Notes under the pieces: generated by a model
What the model was told of the DNA's origin: nothing
What the model saw: only the letters and a program-made list of their open reading frames with translations
Databases searched by the model: none
Assembly (NCBI RefSeq): GCF_900452865.1
Contig: NZ_UGOZ01000001.1
Coordinates: forward strand, 62,001-126,000
DNA from: Legionella taurinensis
Lineage (GTDB): Bacteria; Pseudomonadota; Gammaproteobacteria; Legionellales; Legionellaceae
DNA: 64,000 nt
Direction of reading: 5' to 3'
Shown: positions 1 to 9,422 of the stretch, one piece after another
Position numbering within the stretch: the stretch's first letter is position 1
Layout of the letters: every line of letters begins with the position of its first letter
Made by a program: the position numbers and the translations under genes

Positions 1-1
1 G

Positions 2-868
2 GTGGCGGTGTCGTTTGGTCTGGCGTCTGCGCTGTCAGTGGTGGTTCTAGGGGATGAAAGCGGTTATCTCACCAACAGTAACCAGAAGATGAAGCTTGCT
101 GCCATTGAGGCCATGTGGCACAACGAAAAAGCGCCTGCGGATTTGACGCTATTCGGCATACCCAATGAGGCCATGCAACGCACCGATTATGAAATAAAAA
201 TCCCTTATGTTCTTGGCATCATTGCCACCCGTTCATTCAATGAGCAGCTGGAGGGCATTGACGAATTAATTGAGCAGGGGAAAGCAAAAATTCGTCAAGG
301 CATGTTAGCGTATGATGCTTTGTCGCGTTTGCAGAAAAATCCTGCCGATGAAACCGCCAAGACCGATTTTGCCATGCACGGCGACGCATTGGGTTATGGC
401 CTTTTATTGAAAAAATACACCGAGAATGTGGTGGATGCGACAGAGGAGCAGATCAACCAGGCGGCCCATGATCTCAAGCCCAGTGTCATGCCCCTGTTTT
501 TCTCTTTCCGCATCATGGCGGCTTGTGGCATTTTTCTGATTCTCTTATTCGCCGTGGGGTTTTATTTGTCCGTCAAACGCCGCCTCCATACCACCCGCTG
601 GTATTGGCATGTTGCGCTGTGGTCTTTACCGTTACCCTGGATTGCCGCGGAGTTAGGTTGGGTTGTGGCGGAATATGGCCGTCAACCCTGGGCAGTACAA
701 GGCATTCTACCCACGATGATGGGGACTTCGTCGATCAGTGCGGGTCAGGTTTTAACGTCAATCGGCGGTTTCGTGCTCTTTTATACCATTCTTGCCATCA
801 TCGAAGTCTTTCTGATGCTTAAATACATCCGTCTTGGTCCCGATAACCTTCTACGAGGAGAACATTGA
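2..868 (+). CDS. cydA: Cytochrome bd ubiquinol oxidase subunit I, C-terminal part
   Basis: This is the C-terminal 288 residues of CydA, cut off by the left window edge. CydA carries haems b558, b595 and d of the inner-membrane quinol oxidase, which reduces O2 to water at high affinity. The sequence shows the Q-loop start with KLAAIE (residues 31-36, the quinol-site Lys and Glu of E. coli CydA). A long Q-loop follows to about residue 163, then SFRIMAACG (Met172 matches the haem b558 Met ligand) and the GRQPW motif. The long loop and the cydX gene downstream place it in the E. coli-like L-subfamily rather than the short-loop CIO type. Its TGA overlaps the cydB ATG, so the two are translationally coupled. 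Confidence 0.96.
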   Translation: MAVSFGLASALSVVVLGDESGYLTNSNQKMKLAAIEAMWHNEKAPADLTLFGIPNEAMQRTDYEIKIPYVLGIIATRSFNEQLEGIDELIEQGKAKIRQGMLAYDALSRLQKNPADETAKTDFAMHGDALGYGLLLKKYTENVVDATEEQINQAAHDLKPSVMPLFFSFRIMAACGIFLILLFAVGFYLSVKRRLHTTRWYWHVALWSLPLPWIAAELGWVVAEYGRQPWAVQGILPTMMGTSSISAGQVLTSIGGFVLFYTILAIIEVFLMLKYIRLGPDNLLRGEH

Positions 869-2004
869 TGCCTTTGGATTACGAAACGCTGCGAGTGATC
901 TGGTGGATGCTGCTCGGTGTCTTGCTCATCGGGTTTGCGGTGATGGATGGTTTTGATCTCGGTGTTGCCATGTGGCTGCCCTGGTTGGCTAAAACTGACA
1001 TGGAAAGACGGGTACTGATTAACAGCATTGCGCCCACCTGGGAGGGCAATCAAGTCTGGTTTATTCTTGGGGGCGGGGCGATTTTTGCCGCCTGGCCGGC
1101 GTTGTATGCCCTGTCGTTCTCTGGATTTTATCTGGCCATGCTGCTGGTTTTGCTGGCGCTGATTTTACGTCCGGTCGGGTTTAAATACCGCTCGAAATTG
1201 AGCAGTCCGGTCTGGCGTAACACCTGGGACAAGGCATTGTTTATCGGGGGTGCCGTGCCGGCCTTGATTTTCGGGGTGGCTGTCGGCAATGTGTTGCAGG
1301 GTGTCCCCTTTCACTACGATGAAAGCTTGAGGCCCTTTTACACGGGGAGCTTTTTGGCCCTGTTAAATCCCTTCGCCCTGTTGTGCGGCTTGCTGTCAGT
1401 CAGCATGCTGGCCATGCACGGCGCTTTCTTTTTAAATGTAAAGACGACAAGCCTTTTGCAGGAGCGCGCGCGCAAAGCGGCGAGAGCCACTGCCTTACTG
1501 ACGGTCGTACTCTTTGTTGCTGGTGGCATTGCCCTCTACAGTGGGATTGATGGTTATGTGTTGACCAGTCCGGTTGTTCACGACGGTCCTTCCAACCCGT
1601 TTTATAAAACCGTGATCAAGGCTCCGGCAGCCTGGTTTGCCAATTACAGTAATTACCCGGTCTTGGTGGCTGTTCCCTTGTTAGGGATTGCAGGGGCAAT
1701 CATGGCGTTTGTGCTAGCTTCCCGCCGCGTCGCCGCTTTTGTATTCAGCGCCCTGTCTTTAGTCGGGATTATTGCGACGGTAGGCATTAGCATGTTTCCG
1801 TTTATTCTGCCGTCCATCACCAATCCGGCACAGAGTCTGACCGTCTGGGACAGTTCGTCAAGCCATTTAACCCTCTTCATCATGCTGGTGGCCACCGTTG
1901 TCTTTATGCCGGTTATCCTGCTTTACACCGCCTGGGTCTATCGCGTTTTGCGCGGCAAGGTCACGGAAGAAACGGTAATTCAAAATCGTGAAACGGCTTA
2001 TTAG
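868..2004 (+). CDS. cydB: Cytochrome bd ubiquinol oxidase subunit II
   Basis: CydB is the second large membrane subunit of the bd oxidase and holds CydA in its haem-binding conformation. The protein is 378 residues, the normal length, with about eight to nine hydrophobic spans. It opens with the family-typical [13 protein letters not shown] and has [13 protein letters not shown] and the [20 protein letters not shown] block near residue 55. The ATG at 868 is preferred over an upstream in-frame TTG because it overlaps the cydA stop (TGATG) and follows the GAGGAG ribosome site. CydX begins 9 bases after its stop, giving a cydABX operon. Confidence 0.97.
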   Translation: MPLDYETLRVIWWMLLGVLLIGFAVMDGFDLGVAMWLPWLAKTDMERRVLINSIAPTWEGNQVWFILGGGAIFAAWPALYALSFSGFYLAMLLVLLALILRPVGFKYRSKLSSPVWRNTWDKALFIGGAVPALIFGVAVGNVLQGVPFHYDESLRPFYTGSFLALLNPFALLCGLLSVSMLAMHGAFFLNVKTTSLLQERARKAARATALLTVVLFVAGGIALYSGIDGYVLTSPVVHDGPSNPFYKTVIKAPAAWFANYSNYPVLVAVPLLGIAGAIMAFVLASRRVAAFVFSALSLVGIIATVGISMFPFILPSITNPAQSLTVWDSSSSHLTLFIMLVATVVFMPVILLYTAWVYRVLRGKVTEETVIQNRETAY

Positions 2005-2013
2005 GAGACAAGA

Positions 2014-2145
2014 ATGTGGTATTTTTCCTGGATTTTAGGCACGGCCATGGCTTGTATTTTTGCCATCATGAACGCCGTATGGCTGGAACTGCGAGACGAT
2101 GGATTAAGAACAACACAAGCCGACGAGCGCCAACCCCTGCCGTAA
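2014..2145 (+). CDS. cydX: Cytochrome bd oxidase small subunit CydX (43 aa)
   Basis: This 43-residue protein is too short for most gene callers. It begins MWYFSWILGTAMAC, matching the CydX/YbgT signature MWYFxWILG. A single membrane span (about residues 4-24) is followed by a charged tail with a Glu-Leu-Arg patch at the membrane border. CydX is needed for stability and activity of long-Q-loop bd oxidases. An AGGAG ribosome site lies 6 bases before the ATG, and the gene follows cydB by 9 bases. The stop codon ends at 2145 and the convergent egtD stop begins at 2146, so no terminator fits between them. Confidence 0.95.
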   Translation: MWYFSWILGTAMACIFAIMNAVWLELRDDGLRTTQADERQPLP

Positions 2146-3126
2146 TCAATCGGCTTGCCAGAGTGAGTTGATAAAATAGCCCCGATGATCGGTGTAATTT
2201 TTCACGATCTTAAATCGGGCATCGGCGGCTAGTTTTTCAACCTGCGAGCGAAGGTATTTGTAAGATGTCTCCACGTGGATGGGTTCAAATTTCCGGAAGG
2301 TAAACGCCGTATTTAAATCATCAATTTCCACGGTTTGTTCTTCAAGACTCAAGAGATAACTCTCCATCGCGCCGGTATGCACATTGTAGGTGCCATAATG
2401 ATAGAAGGCATCGACATTAAAATGGCCATGCAAATCATGGTTAATGCGCTTTAACAGATTGAGATTGAATTCACGGGTTAAACCATCGCTGTCATTATAG
2501 GCCTTCATAAGGATATCAATGTCCTTGCGCAGGTCGAAGCCGATAAGAACATAGTCTCCCGATCGCAAAAAAGTGCGCAGACTATCCAGAAAAAAGGCGG
2601 TACTTTGCAGGTCAAAATTACCAATGCTTGAGCCAAGAAACAAGACCACATTGCGTTCGCTGGAATTGTTCATCAGCCACCCCATCCCCACCAGGTAATC
2701 GGAGTTTAAGGCAATGGTTTCAAGACCAGCAAATTGAGCACGGACCCGATCAATGACATGATCGAGGAATTTTTGGGATATATCGATGGGCACGTAAGTG
2801 AAGGCGTGGTTGTCGTTGATGAACTGCTCAATTAAAAGCCCGGTCTTGATGCCTTCCCCCGGCCCGAGGTCAATCAGATTGAATGTGTCGCTGCCTACCC
2901 GTGTGGAAATGTCGTCCTTGTAGCGACGCAGGATTTCCAGCTCACACCCGGTTAAATAATAATCGGGATGACGGGTGATCTGGTTAAACAACTCGGAACC
3001 TGCCTCGTCATAATAATATTTGGATTGTATTTGTTTGTCGGTTTGCGACAAGCCGAGTCGGATGTCTTCCCGTAGCTGCTGCTTTTCATCGCTTGCTTCA
3101 TCAATAAGCTTAATGTATTGGCTCAT
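2146..3126 (-). CDS. egtD: L-histidine N(alpha)-methyltransferase EgtD
   Basis: EgtD uses three S-adenosylmethionine molecules to trimethylate the alpha-amino group of histidine, giving hercynine, the first step of ergothioneine synthesis. The protein is 326 residues, the family length. Visible motifs are YYYDEAGSELF (37-47) followed by the HPDYYLTGCE segment, the SAM loop DLGPGEG (86-92), and FLGSSIGNF with IGFDLRKD. The start at 3126 gives MSQYIKLIDE; an upstream in-frame Met at 3213 lies inside egtB and is not favoured. It follows egtB by 4 bases in one operon. No egtA, egtC or egtE is present, as in other proteobacterial two-gene versions. Confidence 0.93.
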   Translation of the reverse strand: MSQYIKLIDEASDEKQQLREDIRLGLSQTDKQIQSKYYYDEAGSELFNQITRHPDYYLTGCELEILRRYKDDISTRVGSDTFNLIDLGPGEGIKTGLLIEQFINDNHAFTYVPIDISQKFLDHVIDRVRAQFAGLETIALNSDYLVGMGWLMNNSSERNVVLFLGSSIGNFDLQSTAFFLDSLRTFLRSGDYVLIGFDLRKDIDILMKAYNDSDGLTREFNLNLLKRINHDLHGHFNVDAFYHYGTYNVHTGAMESYLLSLEEQTVEIDDLNTAFTFRKFEPIHVETSYKYLRSQVEKLAADARFKIVKNYTDHRGYFINSLWQAD

Positions 3127-3130
3127 GTTA

Positions 3131-4399
3131 TTATCCTTCGTTATCGGCCGCGAGACGAATCCCGCTGAACTGCCATCGCTTATCGGGCTGGAAAAAATTA
3201 CGGTAGCTGGCACGAATGTGATTTTGCGGCGTAATGCAGCTTCCTCCCCTTAACACCATCTGATTGCTCATGAATTTGCCATTGTATTCCCCCAGAAAAC
3301 CGCTCTTGTTGCGATAGCCGGGATAGGGAGAGAAGGCACTGGCAGTCCATTCCCATAAATCACCAAAAAACTGCTGCGGATCGTGAGTAGGCTCCGCATG
3401 GACCGGATGAAAGCGGCCTTCTTCCATGAAATGGCCGTTTGCCGGAGTTAATGGCTTACTCACTACAAAATGCTCCCACTCCTCTTCCCGGGGCAGACGC
3501 GCACCACGAAAACGGGCATAGGCTTCGGCTTCGTAATAGCTGACATGCGCCACCGGTTCATCAGCATGAAGCGGCGCCATCCCGCTTAAAGTATAGATTT
3601 GCCAGGTGTTATCCTGCCTGACCCAGTAAAGAGGAGCCTGCCACTGATTGGCCTGCACGCAATCCCAGCCGTCTGCCAGCCACCACTGTGGTTGCTGATA
3701 ACCGCCGGCGTCAATAAACTCGAGGTATTCTCCGTTGGTGATCAGACGATTAGCCAGCCGGTAGGGCCTAAGCAGGCAGGCGTGCCGAGGGCTTTCATTA
3801 TCAAAGCAAAAGCCGTCATCGCCAAAGCCGATATGCACCATGCCGCCTTGTGATTCACTGAAGGTTAAGGGCCGTTCACCAGGAGGTTCCCCCCCGCTGG
3901 CGCGCCTCAGAAGGTAAGCCGGCCAATCCGGATGAATAGAAAAATTATGTTTGATGTCCATGAACAGCAACTCCTGATGCTGTTGTTCATGTTCAAGACC
4001 CAGAAGCAGTAACGGGGTAAGCTCCTCCAATTGCTGGGGGGGCATTTGTGCGATGAAATCCAGCAGATGATCCGTCACATGGCGACGGTAACGGTAAACG
4101 GTCTCCGTGGTTGGCCGCGACAACAAGCCTCGTTGCGCCCGCGTGTAAGGTTTACCGATACTTTGGTAATAGGAGTTAAATAAATAGCCAAACGTTTGAT
4201 CAAACAGACGATAGTTTTTGCACTTTGGGGTTAACAAAAAAGTTTCAAAAAACCAGCTGGTATGGGCAAGATGCCATTTTGGCGGACTGACATCCGGCAT
4301 GCTTTGAATGACATAATCCTCTGTCAACAAGGGTTCGCAAATGGTTTCGGTGGTATTTCTGACCGTTAACAAGGCCTGACACAGGGTTTCTTTTTCCAT
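3131..4399 (-). CDS. egtB: Ergothioneine biosynthesis sulfoxide synthase EgtB
   Basis: EgtB is a non-haem iron enzyme that joins hercynine to a thiol donor (gamma-glutamylcysteine or cysteine) using O2, forming the sulfoxide precursor of ergothioneine. The 422-residue protein has an N-terminal DinB-like half carrying the iron site, with HLAHTSW (43-49) and HEQQHQE (His137 and His141). The C-terminal half is a formylglycine-generating-enzyme-type fold with GDLWEWTAS and a final GGSC...RNFF..W..SGIRLA block. The ATG at 4399 is used; the next codon upstream is a TTG without better support. It is the promoter-proximal gene of egtBD. Donor specificity cannot be read from the sequence. Confidence 0.92.
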   Translation of the reverse strand: MEKETLCQALLTVRNTTETICEPLLTEDYVIQSMPDVSPPKWHLAHTSWFFETFLLTPKCKNYRLFDQTFGYLFNSYYQSIGKPYTRAQRGLLSRPTTETVYRYRRHVTDHLLDFIAQMPPQQLEELTPLLLLGLEHEQQHQELLFMDIKHNFSIHPDWPAYLLRRASGGEPPGERPLTFSESQGGMVHIGFGDDGFCFDNESPRHACLLRPYRLANRLITNGEYLEFIDAGGYQQPQWWLADGWDCVQANQWQAPLYWVRQDNTWQIYTLSGMAPLHADEPVAHVSYYEAEAYARFRGARLPREEEWEHFVVSKPLTPANGHFMEEGRFHPVHAEPTHDPQQFFGDLWEWTASAFSPYPGYRNKSGFLGEYNGKFMSNQMVLRGGSCITPQNHIRASYRNFFQPDKRWQFSGIRLAADNEG

Positions 4400-4583
4400 C
4401 AAAATAATCCTTTATTTTGTAGAAAATGAATAAATAATAATAAATCTAGTCAATGAATGAGAAGTACGCAAACTTAAAAAGCAACGTGATTCCTCGCTTT
4501 ATGCCAATTAATCAAGCACTTTTTATAAAGCTATCTATACTCTAAAGAGGAAAAAGGGCTTGCTCTATTGGTCTGGAGGCGTG

Positions 4584-5621
4584 ATGAGAATATCGCATGG
4601 GGTGTTAAACAAAGCCGTTGATGCCAACATTATTTCCAGAGAGCAGGCGGAGGCGTTGTTTGAGTTCCTGCAGAAGCAGCCCGAGCAGGGTCCTGCGTTT
4701 AATTTGACCAATGTGCTTTACTATCTTGGCGGATTGTTAGCCATTGGCGCGATGACGCTGTTTATGAATCTGAGCTGGGAGGCATTCGGCGGCTGGGGCA
4801 TTTTTTACCTGTCCGTTCTCTATGCCATTCTTGGGCTTTGTCTTGCCGCGATTTGTCAAAAAAAAGAATTGCATGTTCCGGCTGGCATCTGTGCCACCTT
4901 TGTGATCTGTTTGACGCCATTGGCTATTTACGGGTTGCAGGTGGCCATGGGTTGGTGGCCTGATCAAAGCACCTACAGCGATTACCATCGCTATGTGCAA
5001 TGGAACTGGATTTTCATGGAGCTCGGCACCCTGGCTGTGGGAGTGATTCTGGCATGGATTTATCGCTATCCCTTTATGGTGATGCCCATTGCCGTCACGC
5101 TCTGGTACCTGTCAATGGACATTACAGCCCTGATTGTTGGCGAAAATACCTTTGATTTTGAATTGCGCGCCCTGGTGTCCATGTATTTTGGATTGGCGAT
5201 TGTCCTGTTGGCTTTTTGGGTTGATGTACGCTCACGTCATTCCGGTGATTACGCGTTCTGGTTATATCTGTTTGGAGTAATGGCCTTTTGGGGCGGGTTG
5301 TCCTCGCAAAGTTCTGACAGCGAATTGTCCAAGTTTTTTTATTTCTGCATTAATCTGCTGATGATAGGTATTGGTGTGGTGCTGGTAAGAAAAGTCTTTG
5401 TAATTTTTGGTGCCTTGGGTTGTGCCTTTTATTTAGGGCACCTGGCATGGAATGTATTTGAAGACAGCGCCTTCTTCCCGGTGTCGCTCACAGCCATCGG
5501 CATCCTCATTATTTATCTTGGTACCTTATGGCAGAAACATGAGCGTTCACTCACTGACAGGGCACATTCCCTGCTGCCAAAACCGTTGCAGGAATTACTC
5601 AAGGCCCGTAATGACTATTGA
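4584..5621 (+). CDS. DUF2157-like polytopic membrane protein
   Basis: A 345-residue integral membrane protein with about ten hydrophobic spans. A short soluble N-terminal helix (about 35 residues) contains ISREQAEALFEFL, which resembles the soluble head of DUF2157-type proteins. No catalytic motif is visible and no function is known to me. The ATG at 4584 lies 4 bases after GGAGG (4575-4579); the GTG at 4581 would be too close, and an upstream TTG has no ribosome site. It runs in the same direction as the flavoprotein 43 bases downstream and could share its transcript. The divergent egtB start is 184 bases upstream. Confidence 0.7.
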   Translation: MRISHGVLNKAVDANIISREQAEALFEFLQKQPEQGPAFNLTNVLYYLGGLLAIGAMTLFMNLSWEAFGGWGIFYLSVLYAILGLCLAAICQKKELHVPAGICATFVICLTPLAIYGLQVAMGWWPDQSTYSDYHRYVQWNWIFMELGTLAVGVILAWIYRYPFMVMPIAVTLWYLSMDITALIVGENTFDFELRALVSMYFGLAIVLLAFWVDVRSRHSGDYAFWLYLFGVMAFWGGLSSQSSDSELSKFFYFCINLLMIGIGVVLVRKVFVIFGALGCAFYLGHLAWNVFEDSAFFPVSLTAIGILIIYLGTLWQKHERSLTDRAHSLLPKPLQELLKARNDY

Positions 5622-5664
5622 CGGCGTCATTCATTAACCCTGATGAACAAGGTGGAGACTTTCC

Positions 5665-7059
5665 ATGGTAAGCAAATACGATGCGATCATTCTTGGCGGC
5701 GGCAAGGCGGGTAAAACCCTGGCGATGGATTTGGCCAAAAGTGGCCAGCATGTGGCCATGGTTGAAGATAATCAAATTGGTGGCACCTGCATTAATGTGG
5801 CGTGTATCCCTACAAAAACACTGGTTAAATCAGCAAAAATAGCCCATTACTGCCGCACAGCCCAGGCCTACGGGTTACAGGCTAATCTTGAGCCGGTGGA
5901 TTTCAAGGCCCTGCGTGCCCGCAAGCAGGCGGTCGTGAAAGGCATGCGGGATGCCAATTTAAAACAATTTCTAGATTCTGGAATGGATTTACTATTAGGC
6001 CGCGGCCGTTTTGTGGATTACAAGACCATTGAAGTGACGTTCGGGCAGCCACATGAAGGCAAAAAGACAGAGCTTATCACCGCCGATCGCCTCTTTATCA
6101 ATACCGGGGCTTTGCCCTTCATTCCGCCCATCAGCGGTTTGTCCCAGGTGCATTACCATACTAATGAGACCCTGATGAACAGTGAGTATTTGCCGGCCCA
6201 TTTAATCATCATTGGCGGCGGCTATATCGGTTTGGAGTTTGCACAGATTTTTCGCCGCTTTGGTTCGCAGGTCACAGTCATTGAAGCGGCACCGGTTTTT
6301 CTTGCCCGCGAAGACCGGGATGTGGCTGAGCAGGTGCAAACCATGCTTCAGCATGAAGGGATTCAGTTTCTGATCGATGCCAGAATCAATCAGGTGATTA
6401 AAGAAGGCAAACAGGTGATGCTTGATGTTTATCACGCGGGGCAGTCGTTAACTGTGCAAGGCAGCGACATCCTGGTAGCGGTTGGGCGCATCCCCAATAC
6501 CGCCGGTTTAGGTCTTGATCGCACCGGTGTGGCCGTAGATGAGCGTGGTTTCGTGAAAGTCAATGATTACCTCGAAACCTCAGTGGATGGGATTTGGGCT
6601 TTAGGGGACGTGAAAGGCGGGGCGCAATTTACCCACTTATCCTGGGATGATTACCGGTTGGTGAAATACAATCTAAATCATCCTGACAACAAACGCAGCC
6701 GGCATGGCCGCTTAATTCCTTACACCGTGTTCCTTGATCCGGAGTTGGCACGCTTGGGCATGACCGAGACCGAAGCGCGTCAATCCGGGCGCGCTATCAA
6801 AATTGCCAAAATCCAGGCCGCCATGATTCCCCGTGCAAAAACCCAGGGGGAAACCACGGGCATGCTCAAAGCGGTTATCGATGCTGATACGGATGAGATT
6901 CTCGGGGTTTCCATCCTCTGTGCCGAGGCGGGAGAAATTCTAGGCACCCTCCAGGTGGCGATGGAAATGAAATTACCCTATCCGGTGCTGCGGGACATGA
7001 TGTTTGCCCATCCAACCATGGTGGAAAGCATTAACATCTGGTTTAACAATGTCCATTAA
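5665..7059 (+). CDS. FAD-dependent pyridine nucleotide-disulfide oxidoreductase
   Basis: A 464-residue class I flavoprotein disulfide reductase. It has the FAD-binding GGGKAGKTLA near residue 11 and the redox pair GGTCINVACIPTK (Cys42, Cys47). The NAD(P)H-binding IIGGGYIGLEFAQIF lies near residue 178, ALGDVKGG marks the second FAD site, and the dimerisation domain ends with AHPTMVES, where the His acts as acid-base. It has no N-terminal metal-binding domain and no C-terminal Cys-Cys pair, so it is not a genuine mercuric reductase. It is not next to 2-oxoacid dehydrogenase genes, so a role as lipoamide dehydrogenase is not supported either. The substrate is unknown. An AAGGTGGAG ribosome site precedes the ATG. 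Confidence 0.85.
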   Translation: MVSKYDAIILGGGKAGKTLAMDLAKSGQHVAMVEDNQIGGTCINVACIPTKTLVKSAKIAHYCRTAQAYGLQANLEPVDFKALRARKQAVVKGMRDANLKQFLDSGMDLLLGRGRFVDYKTIEVTFGQPHEGKKTELITADRLFINTGALPFIPPISGLSQVHYHTNETLMNSEYLPAHLIIIGGGYIGLEFAQIFRRFGSQVTVIEAAPVFLAREDRDVAEQVQTMLQHEGIQFLIDARINQVIKEGKQVMLDVYHAGQSLTVQGSDILVAVGRIPNTAGLGLDRTGVAVDERGFVKVNDYLETSVDGIWALGDVKGGAQFTHLSWDDYRLVKYNLNHPDNKRSRHGRLIPYTVFLDPELARLGMTETEARQSGRAIKIAKIQAAMIPRAKTQGETTGMLKAVIDADTDEILGVSILCAEAGEILGTLQVAMEMKLPYPVLRDMMFAHPTMVESINIWFNNVH

Positions 7060-7070
7060 TTCGCCCTGAA

Positions 7071-7103
7071 CTTAAGGGAGAGTTAAGCAGGGTCTGCTAT
7101 ATT
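7071..7103 (+). promoter_or_regulatory. Extended -10 promoter with upstream TTAA direct repeat
   Basis: TGC-TATATT at 7095-7103 is a good extended -10, placing transcription start near 7110 and the ATG at 7136. Upstream, CTTAAGGGA (7071-7079) and GTTAAGCAG (7082-7090) form a direct repeat with an 11-base period. That layout resembles the tandem PmrA box of Legionella effector genes, but only the TTAA cores match. The promoter is likely; regulation by PmrA is a guess. Confidence 0.5.
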
Positions 7104-7135
7104 GCCCAATCTGTTTGTAATTTGAATAAAAACCC

Positions 7136-9409
7136 ATGCCGTTAAAAGAACAGATTGTCGCACGAAGTATTGATGAGGACCAAAGGGCTGTCGCTGAACA
7201 GTGGGCTACTACCTTCAAGCACAGCCAAACCGACAAGCGAGCCGTCCAGATGGCTCAACTGATGGCGGCCTGCATTGCCCGGGGTGAGTTTCGCGTCCGT
7301 GATTATTTGAGCAAAAACGAGGCGCTGCAACCTCCATCCGATCAATTAAGTGTCATTGATTACCTTTCCCATGCCAGCCGTATTATCTTTGATTATAACG
7401 GGTTATCCATTGAAAACCGGCGGGAATTTTTAACGTTTTTTCCTCTGCCTGAAGACGACAGCGCCGTGGTTTCCCGTTCGGCTACCCACGGCGTGGATCG
7501 GGACAAGTCCAATGCCATTGTCGAATTAAAAGGCCTGATGTTGGGACTGGCGGGGCAATTGCCCACTTACCTTAAAACAGCCCGTGATTTTGGCGTGAAC
7601 ATCGCGATGGGGGGAGAAGGACAACGAAATGCCAACCAGAAAACCATAACCCCCAATGGCTACAGTGGCCATTTGTATTTCCATCGCTACGATGAAAAGC
7701 AATTGCTCATGGCAGGCCTTGAGCAAAGTGCACCTGCGACCTCGGCCATGCATCTTTTATGGGGCGAGTCAGCCCCTGTGACCAATGAACAATTCGGTAC
7801 GGATCAATTTGGCCAGGGGCATTCCCTGCTTGGCGCCTCAGACGTCTACACTGCCGCCGGTTCTCTGTATTTCAGTGATCCGGTCTACCAGGCCAAATTA
7901 ATGACAGAGAAACAGTGCTTTCCGCCAGATAAATACGGCGCGATGCAGGTTGAATTAACCGATGGTAACTGGCTTAAAATAAAGCAGTTTTTAATCGAGC
8001 TTCAGGGAAACAGCCAACAAGGCAAAACGGATTTACTGATGAAGCAGCTATTGGCAAAGCCTGCGTCTGCGGTTAAGGGCGAGCGGCAGGTAAAAAGTGT
8101 TATCGCCCTGGATTTCGCCACCTACCTGCTTCGGGTTTATGATGCGTTTATTGTGGCCAACAATCTGGACGAAAATAAAGCAATATTGCCTCTGCAGAAT
8201 CAATTGTTGGCTATAATTACCCGATTACAGCAGGGAGATGCCAGTTTTTATCAAGCCTTTTCGGTGAAAGTGCAGGCAATAATGGGCTTAAAAGGGTTGC
8301 CAGACAACTACATCCGGGCGATAAAGCGAATTGATGATTTATTTATTAAACAATTGAGCGTTGATCCCCAATTAAAAAATGTCCAGAAGGAAATCCTGCT
8401 TGAAAAGCGCCTGGACAGTTTACAGGCTGAAGCAGTCGAATTGTTGCAGAAATTGCGGCTGGTGCGTGAGTATTTTACTGCGGAATATGTCAGTGATGAT
8501 GAGGGCATCAAACGCTATTGCAGGCAGTTAGACGAAGCCGAGCGCAAATTAAAAGAATGTTATGCCGAGGTTTCGAAAACGCCCTCGTTGGAAAGCAGCT
8601 GGCTGATGCTCGGCGCAGACGCCAACGAAAAGGCAATTGATCGATTAAATGAGGCCATTGAGCAGGGCAAAAACAGTCTGCAGCAAGCCCCTAAACTGTA
8701 TTCCGCCTTCACGTTGCAGTCGTTGACGCAGGAGCTTGGAAAAGCTCAAATGGCTAATGAAACCCTGATTGTGCAAATGAAAGTGCAGGATGCCTTTTAT
8801 GAGAAACTGGCGAAAGACAGCAGCGAGGCCACCACTCAAAGAATTGCTGAATTACAGCAACATCATGAACAGAAACTCAGGCTCCTTGAGAAGGATCATC
8901 AGGCGAAACTTAGCCGACAACAGCAGCGATACGGGCGGCGCGTGAAATCGATGGAACCGGTTTTACTGCAAGTGATGAAGCTTGAGAAAAAGGCTAAAAA
9001 TCTACACGATCGCGGCAAAACGGCCGCGAGCGTCAAGGCTAATCAGTTAGCCATCGATGTTCGTTCGAAACTGCAGGATTATTATCTCAGCGATAAAACG
9101 GAACAGCTGGCGTTAAACACCCTGAAAAATGAAACCGAACAGCTGATGAACGGTTGTGTCGAAACCTTTGAAGATCATCGCGGCTGTAAAGAAATCCTTG
9201 CGGGGATATTAATGCTGGTGATTGGTTATTTTATTGCCGTTGAAATCATGAAGAAGAAAACGGGAAAGCCAACCTTCTTTTTGACGGAGACTCAATCGCT
9301 TAAAAAGCTCAATAACCTGCGTGACGCACTGACCAACGTCAACCTGGACAGTGCAGGCTATCCGGAGGATGAGGACAATGCGTCGGTTATCGATGCCGTA
9401 ACGCTCTAA
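7136..9409 (+). CDS. Large unassigned protein, candidate Dot/Icm effector (757 aa)
   Basis: I do not recognise a family. The N-terminal 270 residues look globular, with a conserved-looking stretch NGYSGHLYFHRYD near residue 180 and MHLLWGESAP near 205. The central part is helical, and a charged coiled coil spans roughly residues 553-605. One hydrophobic segment at about 686-704 could be a membrane anchor. The last 20 residues contain PEDEDN and end in hydrophobic VIDAVTL, similar to the Glu-rich E-block plus hydrophobic end of Dot/Icm substrates. There is no Sec signal. It sits alone behind its own promoter and beside two other unassigned genes. Effector status is inferred from architecture only. 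Confidence 0.6.
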   Translation: MPLKEQIVARSIDEDQRAVAEQWATTFKHSQTDKRAVQMAQLMAACIARGEFRVRDYLSKNEALQPPSDQLSVIDYLSHASRIIFDYNGLSIENRREFLTFFPLPEDDSAVVSRSATHGVDRDKSNAIVELKGLMLGLAGQLPTYLKTARDFGVNIAMGGEGQRNANQKTITPNGYSGHLYFHRYDEKQLLMAGLEQSAPATSAMHLLWGESAPVTNEQFGTDQFGQGHSLLGASDVYTAAGSLYFSDPVYQAKLMTEKQCFPPDKYGAMQVELTDGNWLKIKQFLIELQGNSQQGKTDLLMKQLLAKPASAVKGERQVKSVIALDFATYLLRVYDAFIVANNLDENKAILPLQNQLLAIITRLQQGDASFYQAFSVKVQAIMGLKGLPDNYIRAIKRIDDLFIKQLSVDPQLKNVQKEILLEKRLDSLQAEAVELLQKLRLVREYFTAEYVSDDEGIKRYCRQLDEAERKLKECYAEVSKTPSLESSWLMLGADANEKAIDRLNEAIEQGKNSLQQAPKLYSAFTLQSLTQELGKAQMANETLIVQMKVQDAFYEKLAKDSSEATTQRIAELQQHHEQKLRLLEKDHQAKLSRQQQRYGRRVKSMEPVLLQVMKLEKKAKNLHDRGKTAASVKANQLAIDVRSKLQDYYLSDKTEQLALNTLKNETEQLMNGCVETFEDHRGCKEILAGILMLVIGYFIAVEIMKKKTGKPTFFLTETQSLKKLNNLRDALTNVNLDSAGYPEDEDNASVIDAVTL

Positions 9410-9422
9410 GGGGCTGGTGGAG

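Noticed and set aside
781-1053. Minus-strand ORF over the cydA-cydB junction
   Set aside because: It is a shadow of strongly supported genes on the plus strand, with no ribosome site and no recognisable protein features.
5665-7059. Annotation as mercuric reductase
   Set aside because: There is no N-terminal heavy-metal domain and no C-terminal Cys-Cys pair, and no mer genes are nearby.
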